Origin: Vombatus ursinus
Taxonomy: Eukaryota; Chordata; Mammalia; Diprotodontia; Vombatidae
Length of the DNA: 64,000 nucleotides
Assembly: GCF_900497805.2 (NCBI RefSeq)
Contig: NW_020954630.1
Location: 9,452,222-9,516,221, forward strand
Direction of reading: 5' to 3'
This document shows positions 11,041 to 24,244 of this stretch, one piece after another. Below the pieces are notes generated by a model. The model was not told the DNA's origin and did not search any database. It saw nothing but the letters and a program-made list of their open reading frames with translations. The first letter of the stretch is position 1; every line of letters starts with the position of its first letter. Position numbers and translations under genes: made by a program.

Positions 11041-11903
11041 ATCCCTCAAATTTAAGACAATAATCTTAACATGACAGACAATTAATCACCTTTCGAGTTC
11101 AACCCTAAAAGCATGCCCTCTGGAGTGCATGGTTCTAACTGACTCACTATTGTGAAACTTGGTTATTTTGGCCTTTAATAGAAAACAGTAGCAGAGGGGT
11201 GAGTCTATTTCTTTCTTTAAATACTTAAGCTTACTTGGGCCACCCTAAATGTGCAGAAGAAACTTGAAAGGGGATGTCTAGCTGAAGTTCCTCTCCAAAT
11301 ATAAAAGTCAAATAATACATATGCAAAACTCTAAACAGCACTGTGTTAAGACTACTTTACCAGGCTGGCGAAATCAATAAATCATTAGAATAATAGCAGG
11401 GCTTCCCTTTTAAATGAGACTATTTTAAAGCCATACTCCATGGGGCCTGTTTAAATGGACTACCCTGTAGAGGTAAATATTTTTACTTTTTTCTTTTTGT
11501 CCAGCATTTATATTTGTCAAAATTTAGCAATTAAAAAATACATATTATCAAAGACTTCAGTTACAGAGCTTTACACAATACAGCTATTTTAAGAGCTTGG
11601 ATCTCTATTTATATTGTGAAAATTCCTAGAAAATGCTTATCAGAATTGAAGTTCCCAAACCAAGGAATATTTCATTCCTCTTCTTCATAAAACTGGTTTG
11701 TCACCTTCCAGTTGCTTTCACTCCAAGAGGAACTCAAGGGATTTCAGTGTTCTTGGAGGAAGGCTGCTTGCATCCTTCCCCAATGAAACTTTATGGTGGG
11801 TCCCAGCTTAGGTCAAAGTAGATTAAATAATATTTGGCTCAGGATGAAATCAATCCACACATTTACTGTCAACTTGACAACCAGATCTATTTGACTTAAG
11901 TAC

Positions 11904-12023
11904 CTCATAGATGTGGTAAAGGTTGGACCCTTCATCTGGCCAATAGTGGTAGCACTGCTTGACTCCGTTTTCCGTGAGGGGTGTCAGCATGACAATAACG
12001 ACACAGCCGTTCTCCCAGACCAT
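11904..12023 (-). CDS. PTPRN2: PTPRN2 internal exon ([19 protein letters not shown])
   Basis: 120 bases, 40 codons, phase 0 at both ends. The acceptor is ttgtctgcag and the donor is GAG|gtactt, a GT donor weaker than the +3A/+4A consensus. It encodes [20 protein letters not shown] then [20 protein letters not shown]. Valine-isoleucine-valine-methionine-leucine is the buried beta strand typical of the phosphatase fold, and YWPDEG is shared by IA-2 and IA-2beta. [20 protein letters not shown] favours PTPRN2 over the paralogue PTPRN, which in my memory has VKQCDRYWPDEGASLYHVYE. It is separated from the next exon downstream in the gene by only 1492 bases. Confidence 0.96.
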
Positions 12024-12581
12024 CTGCAGACAAAGAAAGACACCGTGGCCACACTGTGACTGCCTAATTACCGCGTGACACGTATAATTACTGCACTCAG
12101 AGACACAATCAAAATTTATTCCATTCACAGGAAATTTATTTCATTTTCATTAGACACTTTTACTCTGCAGCTGCTTTCAAATCTCTGAATAAAATGGGAC
12201 CATATTTTGCATGCTTCCATGAGATATTAAAAAATTTCCAAAGAATTCATTCCATGCTTTAAAAAAAAAAATCTCTGTTCTATGTTCAGCTGTTTGGCTT
12301 TCCAACTTTTGATCTGGGAAGGAAACTTTCTATAACGCTGCATAAAATATACAACATAGTAGCTGATGTGGCATGAAGCAGAGAAGCTGCTGCCTTCTCA
12401 ATGTAAAACAAACAAACATTTGGCACGCCTAGTTTTGGGTTGTTGAGATTTTCCATGTCTTGAAAGCAGTTGGCTAGGTTGGTTTACAAAGAATCATGAT
12501 ATTTCTAGACAATCTGAGGCTAGTTCCCAAGCTGTTTCTTTGAAAAGAAAAGTGCACTCAGAAAACAGCATCACAAAATTG

Positions 12582-12591
12582 NNNNNNNNNN
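12582..12591. other. Assembly gap of 10 N
   Basis: Ten N bases in intron sequence. The round number suggests a placeholder, so the true missing length is unknown. Confidence 0.95.
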
Positions 12592-14339
12592 ATGGGAAAA
12601 ATAAGTACCAAAACACACCAAAGAAATGACTGTATAGAAAGGCCAAAACAAGCAAAAATGGCCCTGTAGAAATGCTCTCCAAACACAGCTTACAACTGTG
12701 TGAACACCCGCCTAGGAGTTAATACTTAACAACAGCATAATCACTAAAGACCATTATTATTATGGGTATACTGATGGTATATTTGCTGACTTTTATTAGC
12801 ATATTAAATTACAGAATGAAAAGGAACCTGCCCTTTTTTTTTAAACAAAGGGTTACATTAACTTCAGAGAAATATTTATAAGCAACTACATTTAGATGTA
12901 AATTTAGTAAACCAAAAGGGCCCCCTATTTCTTTTGAATGCACAGAGATGATAATCCAATTAGGTCCTCCCTCCCCTCCCCCTTGTTTTAAAGCTACAAA
13001 ATATTTCTCAAATACAAATTTTCTCTTCATTGCTCATTCTATTAAGCCTTCCCCTTAAAATTATATTTTATAAATCAGGCACATGCATAATATTTTCTTC
13101 CTTTAATATTGATTTATACTCCCATGTGATATAAATAGTCAATATCCTTAAGGCACCTCATTGTGTATCATTTAGACTGGAATTTAATGTAAGCCAGTGA
13201 AGTATTTAAGGAAAAAGTCTACAAATAAATGTGAATTACACTCAGTCCCATTTCCTTCTTGCAAATCTAACAATAAGATAAGAATTCAAAACATGTGTCT
13301 TACTTTGAGCTACCCAGGCTTTAAAACTAGCTCCACTAAATCGGTACTTTCATCACATAACAATTTAATGTGCCTTCAGAAGGTATAGAAGCTCATTGAA
13401 GCCATTACGAAAATGAGGAGAAACACAGATTTTATGAGTGTAATAAAAATACAATGATCTAGACCATAAACTAATCATCTAGCACTCTGCTTGTGCCACC
13501 CAAGTGTAACATTATAAAGCCCACTCATTTGAAGAGGAATCCTTACAATTGGGCAACATCTTTCATTGGTTCAAACATACAGCATTTCATTACAGAGGGT
13601 CTGCCTGGTTCTCTAAAGATTTGGTTAAGATTAAATCCAAATGAAACTTAATTTAAACAAACAATTTCAAAGGCACTCTTGGGTGTAATATATCTTTTTA
13701 GGTCACTGTGCATAAAAGCAGAAGGAGAATTTTACTAAATCAAACAAACAGGAAGCCCATTTGGGTATCAATATTGCTATTCAGTTCATAGGAAGGATCA
13801 GCCTTTCCATTCCTTACTATTTAAAACATTTCTTATCAACAGAAACTGGAGCCTGCCCTAGGACTGAAAGTTAGAGCATTGCATTATATTTTTTACTATT
13901 CTAGAATATAATTTAGATGTTTTAGAATATATACAACAAACAGTTTCTAATTTGGAATTTAGGAGAATGGAAGATGCCAGTTACTCAAAAATTCTAGTTA
14001 ATTCAGTTAACACATGCTATCCCAGGAGTTCTTTCTACATCCTTCCTCTTTGACCCTTACACCCATCCAACCTTGCTCTGTTTTCTAAGACCTAAGAGTG
14101 AATGAAAGAGCAATGACTTACAAATGCAAATTATTATTGCAAAAAATTCCTTTGAGACAGGAGATTACTTGTTTTTCTCTTTCAGGAGCTATAATTCAAT
14201 TCAACAAGCAATTATCAAGCACTTAAGACATATAAGACATTGTGTTTGTCACTCCTGTATCCTTCTCACCATGCTACCCCTGACTGGTGAGAGTTCACCA
14301 TATCCAGCCTGGTCCCAGACCCACCATACTGCTTTCTAG

Positions 14340-14660
14340 CATTCTTTTTTCATTTCTACTTAATGAGTACCCATTCCTCCTCTTCACTTTCTATCTCTTG
14401 CTCAGTAATGAAGTCAACACTACCATTCCTGGGAGCATCTGTTAATTCATTATCTATGATTCTATTTATTATCCTTGTGATTTCCAACAACAAAACACCA
14501 CTTCTTGGCCACCACTCTCATTTATTGTTTTCCTCTATTAGAATATAAGTTCTTTGAGGGCAAGGATTGTCTTGATCTTATATCTGTAGCCCTAGTACTT
14601 AACACAGTGCTTGTCATATTATAAGCCATTAATAAATACTTTTTCATTCATTCATTTCAT
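14340..14660 (+). mobile_element. L2 LINE 3' end
   Basis: Ends with the L2 hallmark: agttctttgagggcaaggat, then cctagtacttaacacagtgc and attaataaatactttttcat, followed by a short (ATTC)n. The upstream part (from about 14340) is more diverged. Confidence 0.7.
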
Positions 14661-16494
14661 GGCAGATAGAAAGGAGAGAAATAGCAAAATTCCTATCTTT
14701 AAGAAGTTTAAAACTAAAAATTATTCAGTGGTATAGTAAATAAAAACCCTCTATCAACCAACTAGTCCTAACCCCAAGCAATCCAATGGCTCTATAGTTT
14801 CATCCAGTAATGGTTACTATATATATGCAAGAGTTGGACTGACTAATGGGCATTAGAAAGCCCATTCCTAGAACCATCTGGTTGGTAAATGTTAGATGAT
14901 AGTACTTTTGCTGAATTTATCAAGTGCGCAAAATAAAATGGGCCCACAGCATTACCTAGACCTAGCCTTATCTTTGAACTGAAAGTACTCTCTTTTCTCT
15001 GGTCAGAAAACAAAACAAAACTAAACAAAACCCAAATCAAAAAAAACAAACAAATATACTAAAAAGCCCCAAATAAAAAAAATCAAGGCCCATCATCAAA
15101 CCAAAACAAAGTCTTCAAAAACAGGTCTTAAGGTTTTCTGGCTCGGTGTTAGAACTTTGCGTTAGCAAAATCCAAGACTGGCTTTCTTTAGTGTGGGAAA
15201 AATGTTACTTACAGACTTCTGTAGTGATTAAATTTATTCACTCCACATTTATTAAGTACCTTCTCTGAGGAAACACTGGGTATAAAATGGCTTCTCCCAA
15301 ATGAAGAAAATGTTACTGCCACTCTCCAACCAAAGGTGTGAGGCCTACAAATCTGGAACAGAGATTGTTCTAAACATAAACATATCATCTTTCTGCATTT
15401 GTTTATTATGGGAAGAAAGAAAAGCATCACGTCAGGTAGAGGAACCACATCTTTTTAATATTGGATACTGGCTATATCTACAGAGCACCGACACAACCAG
15501 TTAGAAAAGAAAATTAGCCAGTCAGTCATTTGGTCTAAATTATGACAAATAACTAGTTTAACCTACTATTTCACCAAACTGACTGGTTACTTTACTGCCC
15601 CTTCCTACCTCCACCTCCTTTCTAAGCCATCACTTTTCTGATCCCCTAAATCAAAAGAAAATTACAGGGGAGGAAAAATTTCTTCAATTTCAAAATATAC
15701 CTCATAGGTTTGGAACAAACCTTTAGAGCAGACTCTTTTAAGGTGATTGCATTGGCAAAAACAAAAATACCCTTCCCCTCACACTTCCCTTTCAAATGTG
15801 TAGTGAAAACATTAAGGTTTTGAAACTCCTACAAGGACTCATTTATTGAATTCATGGAAAATTTAAATCATTGGATATCATAAAAGTATACTTTGTTGTA
15901 CATTTTAGTATATATAGGCATTCAAAGTAAATGGTAACAAAGTCATGATCCCATGGGGCCTGATTCAATCAGCCCCTCGGTTGTTTGCAAGAAAATGGAT
16001 GCTGTTAAAGTGTTTGGCAACAGATATTTCTTCAGAATAAGTTAAGCATTTCCTCTCTCTCTCTCCATTCACCATAATCTTGTTCACATTTGCTTCACAG
16101 ACTGTGCAGAGGCCATTTTAGTCCAACCCTGCTGGAATGACCTCAAATTCTAAATTAGTGAGGTTTCACTGTGTTGGGCACCTTATTTGTTGGGTGCACA
16201 TGACTGACATAGAACCAGATAGATCTGACAGATCTGGGCATTCTGATTTGCTGCCACCCATCTACATAGCCCTTTGAGGGCAAAGGTCCTGAAACCTTGG
16301 TTCTGCCTTACCAGGAGCAATTTCTCAGCAAGCATAGCAATTACATCCCCTGAATACCTGATTATACTGTAGTCACAGTCACCCTAAACAATCAACGCCC
16401 TGGTAATGGTGCTCAAGGTCATATGGAGGCCACCGAAGTCTCAAGTTGTTTTGTTTATGTATTTTTTAGGAATATGTTTTATTAACATTTATTT

Positions 16495-16622
16495 ACATTA
16501 TCCCTCCCCATAGAATGTAAGGTCCTTGTGGGCAGGGATTGTATTATTTTTGTCTTTATATCCCAGTCCCTGCCAACTGGTACATGGAAGGCATTTATTT
16601 ACAACATACATGACTGACTGTT
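16495..16622 (+). mobile_element. L2 LINE 3' end fragment
   Basis: gaatgtaaggtccttgtggg then cagggattgtattattttt and a tactggaaggcat-like end. This is the standard L2 tail, truncated. Confidence 0.7.
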
Positions 16623-17577
16623 GAATTCATTAAGCATTTCTTCTAAATATATTTTGGAAGAAAGCAAATATGACCCTGTTCAAACATTCAGGTATATCCA
16701 TCCATCTATTTTTCTCTCTCAAAGGACTAGATTGTCTATAACATAGGAAGAAATACATTTTAGAGCTCTGCGTTGATTGGCAATAGGGAGAGAGACAAAG
16801 ACAAACCTGCCTTTTTAGCTGTCATTGACAATGTCCAGTCCAAGTATGAAGCCAGAAGTTGATTTCTGACAAATAGCAGGAACAACCTCTGGAGTAGTTT
16901 TCCTCTAGCAACAACACAAGAGTTGCCCAAGGAGATGGGGGGGGGCTGTTAAATGCAATACACTTACAATTTTATTGAAAACTACACTAGACTTCTTTGA
17001 ATAGGGTATAAGAACATGCTTATTTTTCGAGTACAACAGACCCAATATGTCTTGGTGTGCCTACCGTGTGATTTCCATGGCAAGCACAAACACTCATAAG
17101 CCAGAATTTTTTTTAAGTGAACAGTTGTACAATTACTATTGATGTATATATTCTCAATAACTTGACATGTACATTAAGTTACCTGGACCCCAGGGAGCAT
17201 TGTTACTTATGAACTACTCTCTCCTCAGCCTGCTTTCATGTTCTAAATTAAATATGCATATTTTACACCTCAGATAGAAGTGGCACTTTTAGGCTGCCAT
17301 GCTCTTCAAAATGTGTACCCATTAAGAATGCATCAAGCTCTTCTCTATGCCAAAAGAAGAAAAAAGGACTGTGAATCAAAACCATACTTGAAAGCTGAAA
17401 ATTCAGTTGGGTTTCAGCTATGATACAAAAGAAGAATAAGTAAAAGATATTCAGGCATTTTGTTTTGTTTTAACCAAAGATTAATTTCAAATTTTTAAGA
17501 TGGGTAATGTAAGAGCACTGGGAACTAAAATTCTTTTAAATGTATTTTCTTTAAAAATGGTCACCATTGCCTAGAAT

Positions 17578-17735
17578 TGAGTTGGAATCCTGCTATTTAC
17601 CAACCTGGGCAAATGTCTTAACTTCCTTGGATATCAATTTCTTTATTTGTAAAATTGGGATAATTATAGCATCTTTGTGCTTTTTAGACCTTAAAGAGTC
17701 ATGTAAATGTGGGTTGTTATAATTTTATAACTACT
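17578..17735 (+). mobile_element. MIR/CORE-SINE
   Basis: Contains ttaccaacctgggcaaatgt, a tatcaatttctttatttgta block and tgggataattatagcatctt. This is the sense order of a MIR. Confidence 0.65.
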
Positions 17736-18020
17736 ATCACTACCCAGTTGTGGTATAGAGATAAGCAGGACTTGGAAACTGCATAACCACCCATTAATCC
17801 ATGTTTTTAAATGAGAAAAATGGGGTAGTGAAAAAAAAAAACTATTCTGACAGTGAGTAGGGCTGGCCCTCAGGAAAATGGTGAAGTTGGCAAAGTTTTC
17901 CACCTTTCTTTTTGACACCATTTTCCTACTTTCTAATGATTCTTCTCCCCAAGTGCTCTCAAGCTATACAGCTATCCTGTTAGAATTGGAGGAAAGTTAT
18001 CTAATAAATCCACATTAAAG

Positions 18021-18285
18021 TGTTGTTGTTCGTTGTTCTGTCGTTTTTCAGTCATGTCCAACTTTCTGCGACCTCTTTTGGGGTTTTCTTGGCAAGGATA
18101 CTAGAGTAGCTTGTCTTTTCCTTCTCCAGCTCATTTTACATAGGAGGAAACTGAGGCAGACAGGGTTAAGTGACTTGCCCAGGGTCACACTGCTAGTGAG
18201 TGTCTTAGGCCAGATTTGAACTTAGGAAGATGAGTCTTCCTGACTCCAGAATCAGCACTCTATCCACTGTGCCACCTAGCTACCC
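18021..18285 (-). mobile_element. tRNA-derived marsupial SINE, near full length
   Basis: (TGT)n tail, then ggggttttcttggcaaggat, ataggaggaaactgaggcag, acttgcccagggtcacactg and the tRNA-like head tatccactgtgccacctagc. It lies antisense. Confidence 0.88.
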
Positions 18286-18344
18286 TACAGTTAGAGTGTT
18301 AGTGTGCCTTAATGAGTTACCCCTTAGGTTCAGATAACAAGCAC

Positions 18345-18690
18345 AATGCAGTGTGGATATAGGGTTAGACTTGGAGTCAGAAAGACCTAGGTTGAAATCT
18401 CACCTCAGATGCTTATCAGGTGTGTGGCCCTGACCAAAGTCACTTAACTTCTCTTGCGTTAATTTCCTTACCTCTTAACTGAAGGAACTGGACAGAAGAG
18501 AAAAAACATATACTGCTTCAGACACTTCTTAGCTGTGGTAAACATGGGTAAATCTTTTAATTTTTCAGAGCCTCAGTTTCTTCATAGGCCAAATGGGACA
18601 CAATAATACTTGTATTTCTGACTTTACTGAGCTGGTTTGAAGAAAGCACTTTAAAAATCTCAAAGTGTTACATAGTATTTTCTAATAAGT
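18345..18690 (+). mobile_element. Two adjacent MIR/CORE-SINE copies
   Basis: First copy about 18345-18490 (gacttggagtcagaaagacc .. ggccctgaccaaagtcactt). Second about 18505-18690 (gagcctcagtttcttcatag .. agcactttaaaaatctcaaa). Both are in plus orientation. Confidence 0.65.
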
Positions 18691-18789
18691 GTTAATTATT
18701 ATTAACTATTAATTATTGTGTTAACTATTAAGAATGTGAACTTGAGCTAAAAAATCATGGTAAAGCATAGGATGAGGGAGAAATTACTC

Positions 18790-19410
18790 CAAAGTTCATA
18801 TGAAAAAGGCATAGCCCATATATTCAAGGAGTTCCAAGACAGAAAATTCTCTATATTCACCAAGATATCCATAACAGCACTTTTTTGAGATAGCAGAGGA
18901 CCTGAACCAAAGTAGGTAACCATTGATTGGGAAATGGCTAGGCAAATCAGGGTATGCCAATGTAACTGAATATTACTTTGCCATAAGAAATCATGAGTAT
19001 GAAAACTTGTGAGAGGCACAGGAAGACTTGGATGATCTGACAGAGTATAGTAAGCAGAACTAGGAAAACAATGCACAAAATGACCACAACATAGTAAATG
19101 ATAAGAAACAACAACAACAAAACTCTGAAACTGAACACTGTGCAATGATGTCCAAGCTTTGCCTGAGAAGAGAACCAAGAAAATACATATCCCTTCCTTC
19201 CACTGCCGGGGTGGCTGTAGAATATTGCTAATAACGCCAGATACAGTTGATTACTGGTTAATTTTTCTGACATCTTTGGCTTCCCTCTTTGTTTTTTAAA
19301 TCCTTGTTACAAGAGATGGCTCTCCGGAGAGGAGAGGAGGAGAAATAATGCACACATGAATGTAATATAAAAACAAGAGGCATCAATAAAAATAAGACTT
19401 TTTTTTTTAA
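18790..19410 (+). mobile_element. LINE-1 3' end (ORF2 tail and 3'UTR)
   Basis: ccataacagcacttttttga, cattgattgggaaatggcta, tgaatattactttgccataa and gtaagcagaactaggaaaac are the L1 ORF2 C-terminal region in order. gttacaagagatggctctcc and gcatcaataaaaataagact are the marsupial L1 3'UTR end, followed by an oligo-T stretch. The copy is 5'-truncated and decayed; no open frame of note. Confidence 0.8.
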
Positions 19411-19584
19411 TAAAAAGGACAGGGGTTTGTAGTGAACTGCAAAACCCCTGAGTTGACAGTACAATGAGGCAGCTCGAAAATGATAATGCAATATTAAGAT
19501 GCATTATCAGAAGTTTAGTGTCCAGAATGAGAGAAGTTAAAGGCATCTCATCTTAGGAGGGATACAGAGTTCATCTGGAAGGGG

Positions 19585-20010
19585 TCTATTGAGACAGTAG
19601 AAGGACTGTAAATTTTGCTATGGCAGGATTACTTGAAAGAACTTGGGATGCTTAGTCTGGAGAACAGAAGACTTGGAGGAAACATTATTAAAACCTTCAT
19701 ATATCTGAAGAGTTTTCACACAGAATGGGAAGACTAGATTCATACTTAGCTCCCAATGGGAAGATTAGAATGAACGGGGGGAATTTATGGAGAGGCAGGT
19801 TTCAGCTTGTCATGACAAGTTTTCTAACAATTAGAGTTGTCCAGAAATAGGATACGGCCTCCCTGAGAATGAATTTTCCACCCCTACCGGTCTTCATGAG
19901 AAGCCTCGTTTGTCATTTGGGGGGGGATGTCATAGAGGGAGTACTTGTTCCATGTAAGAGTTGGATTAACCATTGCTGAGGTTCTTTCCAACTTTAGCAT
20001 TCCATGAGCT
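19585..20010 (+). mobile_element. CR1/L3 LINE 3' end
   Basis: Translates in pieces to RT-tail-like sequence (ELGMLSLENRRLGGNIIKT). It ends with ttctaacaattagagttgtc, taagagttggattaaccatt and ttctttccaactttagcatt, which is the end of CR1/L3 elements. Frames are broken throughout. Confidence 0.75.
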
Positions 20011-20014
20011 CTTT

Positions 20015-20085
20015 GTACCTAGAGCAAAGCCTTGTGCAAAGCATGTTCTCAATAAATATTGGATGAATTGAACTGAAGGAAGAGT
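20015..20085 (+). mobile_element. L2 tail fragment
   Basis: gcaaagccttgtgcaaagca and tctcaataaatattggatga: the last 70 bases of an L2 copy directly after the CR1 piece. Confidence 0.55.
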
Positions 20086-20499
20086 ACTGACAGAGCAAAC
20101 TTCTTAATGTCATTATCCTCAAGTTCTTTAAGTTGAATGTGGGACCTTCACCACCAAAGACACAATGCTAGTTTGCTCACTGGTCCTTTGGAGTGTTTGA
20201 CTTCTCAGAAAATCTGATGACCATATCTGCAAAGGGGCCATCTTTCTGCTGCTCAGTGCGATTTTCTTAGAGGTGGGGGAATAATTTGAAGGCAGATGTA
20301 TGAGCTCCTAAATATTTATTTCCTACTTGAATCAGAGATCTATAAATGCCTCCTGACCTTAAAAATGGATATGAAGAATTTGAAATATTTATTGTCTATA
20401 ACAATCATTCTTAAAATTAATCATGTGCTGCCTTATGATATATCATGTATCACTATTTATTTTGTTGATTACCTTGTTAATTACTTTTTTAGTCATTAA

Positions 20500-20625
20500 T
20501 TTTTATCTTATCTACCCAACTAGATTGCAAATATCCTATGGCAGGGGCTGTTTCATACTTCTCACACTTATAAGCACAATGCCTTACTTAATATAGGCAC
20601 TTTCTTAATCAGTGGATTTAAATAA
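20500..20625 (+). mobile_element. L2 LINE 3' end fragment
   Basis: ctagattgcaaatatcctat then ggcaggggctgtttcatact and gcacaatgccttacttaata, the L2 3' end in order. Confidence 0.6.
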
Positions 20626-21759
20626 CTAAATTAAGACTACTAGTTCTAAAAAAATACAAGATGCATTGGCTATCATTAAGCATTAATGCAAAAAAAAAAT
20701 CCAGAATGTTTTAAAACAAGTGGATGGTAGATCTGCATCTGGACTTTATTTTAGTTTAAAGTAGATGAATTAATATTAATAATAAACATTAATTAAACAA
20801 TTATTGAAACTTCATGCTGATTCATGTGACCTAAGGGTGCCTTCTTTTGGCCTTTTTGTCTTTCTTCTTATTAGGCATTATACGAAACCTAGCCAAGAGA
20901 GGTCATAACAATTTTTAATGTTTGAATTTGTTTTGAAAGGCAGCATATTTTGTTGAATAAATAGGACAAGACTGGAAAATTGGAAGGTAAGAGTCCTATC
21001 TTGATGGCCCTCCCCCCTATTGTGTTATCCCATAAGAACCTCTCCTAGGGAATGGAAAATTAGGGTGATTATCTGGGACTTTTTTGAGGACCCAGATTAA
21101 TGGAGCAATGGAGGTGACTTTGGAATCTCCTGAAAAAGACTTAAAGTTCGTTTATTAATCACTCTGTGATTCTCTCAACCAATGCAATGTGAATGGGAAT
21201 GACCCCTACTTACACTCGTATTCTAAAGGTGCAAGTCATCTTTCTGAGATATTTTTTCCCCTTCATGACTGTCACTGATATTCATTTTAACCTAATTTCA
21301 TGTGTATATAAATGTTGGAAGTTAGAGAAGGAAGGGGGTGCCAAACACAATGTGATTTGCTTGGGATCTCATATTAGTCTGGAACTCCATATTTCCTTAG
21401 CTATACTCTTGTGGCTAGGGGAAAGTTTGCTAACCCTTACTTCTCTATACACAAATACATTTAGATGGCAAGTCTCTAATTTTGTTTTGAGAAACAAAGA
21501 TGACTGAATAATATTTTTCAGCTAGAGAGTGTAAATGCTGGATACTACAATGTATAAAGTATTATTTTCCATTTTAAAAGACAATGTATATAACTCACAT
21601 CTTTATATAGCATATGACTGCAGCATATGAACTTCTGGTTCAGATAGTTGTAACTTCACAATGCAGACTTACATTCGTGTATATATGCTTGCTACTCTCT
21701 TATTTTCAAGGCAGCATATGGAAATAATCTTGCTTGCAAAGCAGTTGGCTACTGTTTTC

Positions 21760-22000
21760 ATCTAGCACAATGACTGACAAATAGTAGATGCTTAATAAAT
21801 GCTTGCTTGATTTGGTTAAGTTTAAAGAGATTCCTATAGCTCAAAAGGGAATTCAAATAACAACAACAATAATAATAATTATAATAGTTGGTAGCATTTA
21901 TATAGCACTTGAAGGTTTGCAGAGCACTTTACAAATATCATCTCACTTAATCCTCATAACCATGGGAGGTAGTAGCTGTCATTGTTCCCATTTTACTACA
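21760..22000. mobile_element. L2 tail followed by antisense CORE-SINE
   Basis: agatgcttaataaatgcttg at 21786-21805 is an L2 end in plus orientation. (CAA)n/(TAA)n then starts an antisense SINE with catttatatagcacttgaag, gcagagcactttacaaatat and taatcctcataaccatggga (about 21880-22000). Confidence 0.7.
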
Positions 22001-22539
22001 GAAAAATTCCTCATCTTTCCCATCTTCTGTTTTTTTTCCTGTTCGCTTATCCACCTATTCAATCAAAACACACTGAGCACTTCCTCTGTCCAAGGTACTC
22101 TATCAGAAGAGCCTTTCCTACCAAAATCAGAACAAAAGCTGTGATTCATTGCCAGAATCAGTGTAGTCAATAATTTCTGACTTATCTTAATGACAATTTC
22201 ACCCTTCAAAAGGCAGAGGAACCAACAGAGGTAAATTCCATTCTGGATTAGGGTCTCCCCAACAAAGAACTGGTTGCTGAGGAGGAAGTGAGGGGAACTG
22301 GGGGGTGAAAGTGCCTACTCCATTTTGCCATTTGTAAGAGAGGAGAGGAAAGTTAAGTTTAATCTGACAGGAAACCTTCATTTTAGAAGAGAAGATTTCA
22401 AAGGGTTTAGAGAAAAGATAGCTAGGACCCTATGGATTTAAACTCTGAAGGGGAAAGTAGACCAGGAGGAAAGGGATTCTCTCAGGAATGAAATTCTTAA
22501 GCCACAAAAATAAATAATTCTGAGGAGAAGGAAAAAAGT

Positions 22540-24240
22540 GAATTGTCTAAAGAGACAAATGTGAATGCACATCAAGAAACGTGAATTTTAAAAAGTCAAA
22601 TACAGAAGATGGAAACATGGGAGGTAATAGATGCATATAAAAGCATGGCACAGACCATGAGGATAATGTCAGGAGTGTGAGAGTGCAGAATGAACTAAGG
22701 GAGGCAAGGAAAGCTCAGGGAAAATCAAAGTGTTTGAGACTTTTTAATTCGTTGCTGTATTGGAGAAAAGAAGATCAGAGAAGGGACAGCAACATCACTC
22801 AGGATGGCAGCTATCCTTATCTCTTACTTTGCTGCTGTTTTCTCTTCCAAGAAGAATGCTCTTTTGATGGAAAAGAACTGAACAAATGTGGGGATGAGGG
22901 AGTTTATAACCAATATTAATGAAGCAATAATATGGAAGCATTGAACCACCCTTAATAAGCTCAAGTCTCTTGGCCCAAATGATCAACATCTGAAGTTACT
23001 AAAATGACTAGTATGGATAATTGGGGGGTCATTGCCAGTGGTGTTGGAAAGCTTGTAGAAAAAGAGGGTTCTACACAATTGGAGAAGGGTAAATGTTCTG
23101 ATTTTTTTTAAAAGGGGAAGTAAATGGAGCCTGCAAACTTAGGTCAATGAGCTTGCCTGTGATTCCTGACATGCTAGAATGTATCAACAAAGGGATGGTT
23201 ATTTACTATCTAGAAAAGAAAGTGGTGACTAGAAAGAGCCAGCATGATTTAATCAAAAACAAGTCATGCCACTGATGATGAAGCATTTGCTTACCCACCT
23301 TCTGACAGAGAGGTGCCATGTAGAATGAGACACACATTTCTGGACATGGTTTATATGGGAATTTATTTTGCTTTACTATGCTTATTTGTCACAAGGACTG
23401 AGAAAAAAAATGACTGATAGTTTAAAAAAATGGATCACTCCTGAATAGCCAATTTCCTTATTGAGAATTTTATCAAATTGGTCCATAAGGGGAATGCTAA
23501 AGTTTATATAGGTTTGACCAAAGTATTTTTCATAAAAATGCTACTCTTTCCTGCCACTCTTGTGGAAAAGATGGAGGCATTTAGGCTAGACGATAGTACA
23601 ATTTAGTGGGTTCAGAACTAGTTGAATTCAAAAGCATACCAAAGGACCAAAAGAATAGATTTGAATGCTCTTCAGGGGAGTTTTTCAGGGATTTGTGTTT
23701 GGCCCCATGACACTTAACATTTTTATCAATAGCCTTGTCAAAGACATAGTTTGCAAATTTATAAAAACTGAAGATGATGCAAAGCTGGCAGGGATAGTTA
23801 ACATACTGATGACAGAAATGGGATTCAAAATGCTATTAACAATTCGAAGTCCAAATCTAATATGATAAATGCAATGTCTTCTACTTGGTTAAAAATCAGT
23901 TTTGCAATTATAAAATCTGGGAAACATGAATGGAAACTAGTTTTTCTGAAAAAAAAAATATCTGGGAATGTTAATGGATTGCAAACAACGCGAGTCACTG
24001 GGGGATGGGACAGCCAAGAATGCTAATAAAATTTCAAGGCTGCATTAAGAGAAACATAGTGTCCAGAACTAGGGAGGTGATAGCACTGTTGTACTTCATC
24101 TTCTTCATACCACATCTGATATGTCATGGTCAGTTCTGCACAGCACATTTAAGCAAGGACATAGATAAGTTGGAGGGTGTCCAAAGGAAGGGTGCAAGAA
24201 TGGTGAAAATCCTTCTAAATACTTTGTATTTTAAAGATTA
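22540..24240 (+). mobile_element. CR1/L3 LINE, reverse-transcriptase region
   Basis: A long, decayed sense copy. Reverse-transcriptase landmarks appear in different frames. About 23090-23230 reads like the ..FKKGKK.. EPANLGQ..  ..MVNYLEKK stretch. At 23665-23865 GVFQGFVFGPMTLNIFINSL corresponds to the GVPQGSVLGPLLFNIFINDL core, and FIKTEDDAKLAG to the FADDTKL box. At 24050-24220 VSRTREVIALLYF and KDIDKLEGVQRKGARMVK match the CR1 C-terminal region. Many frame breaks, so it is inactive. Confidence 0.85.
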
Positions 24241-24244
24241 GAGA

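Noticed and set aside
18747-19273. Open frames of 143 and 108 residues on the minus strand
   Set aside because: They lie antisense to the L1 3' end at 18790-19410 and have no protein-like composition.
23665-24241. Two open frames of 66 and 78 residues
   Set aside because: They encode pieces of a CR1/L3 reverse transcriptase in a decayed LINE.
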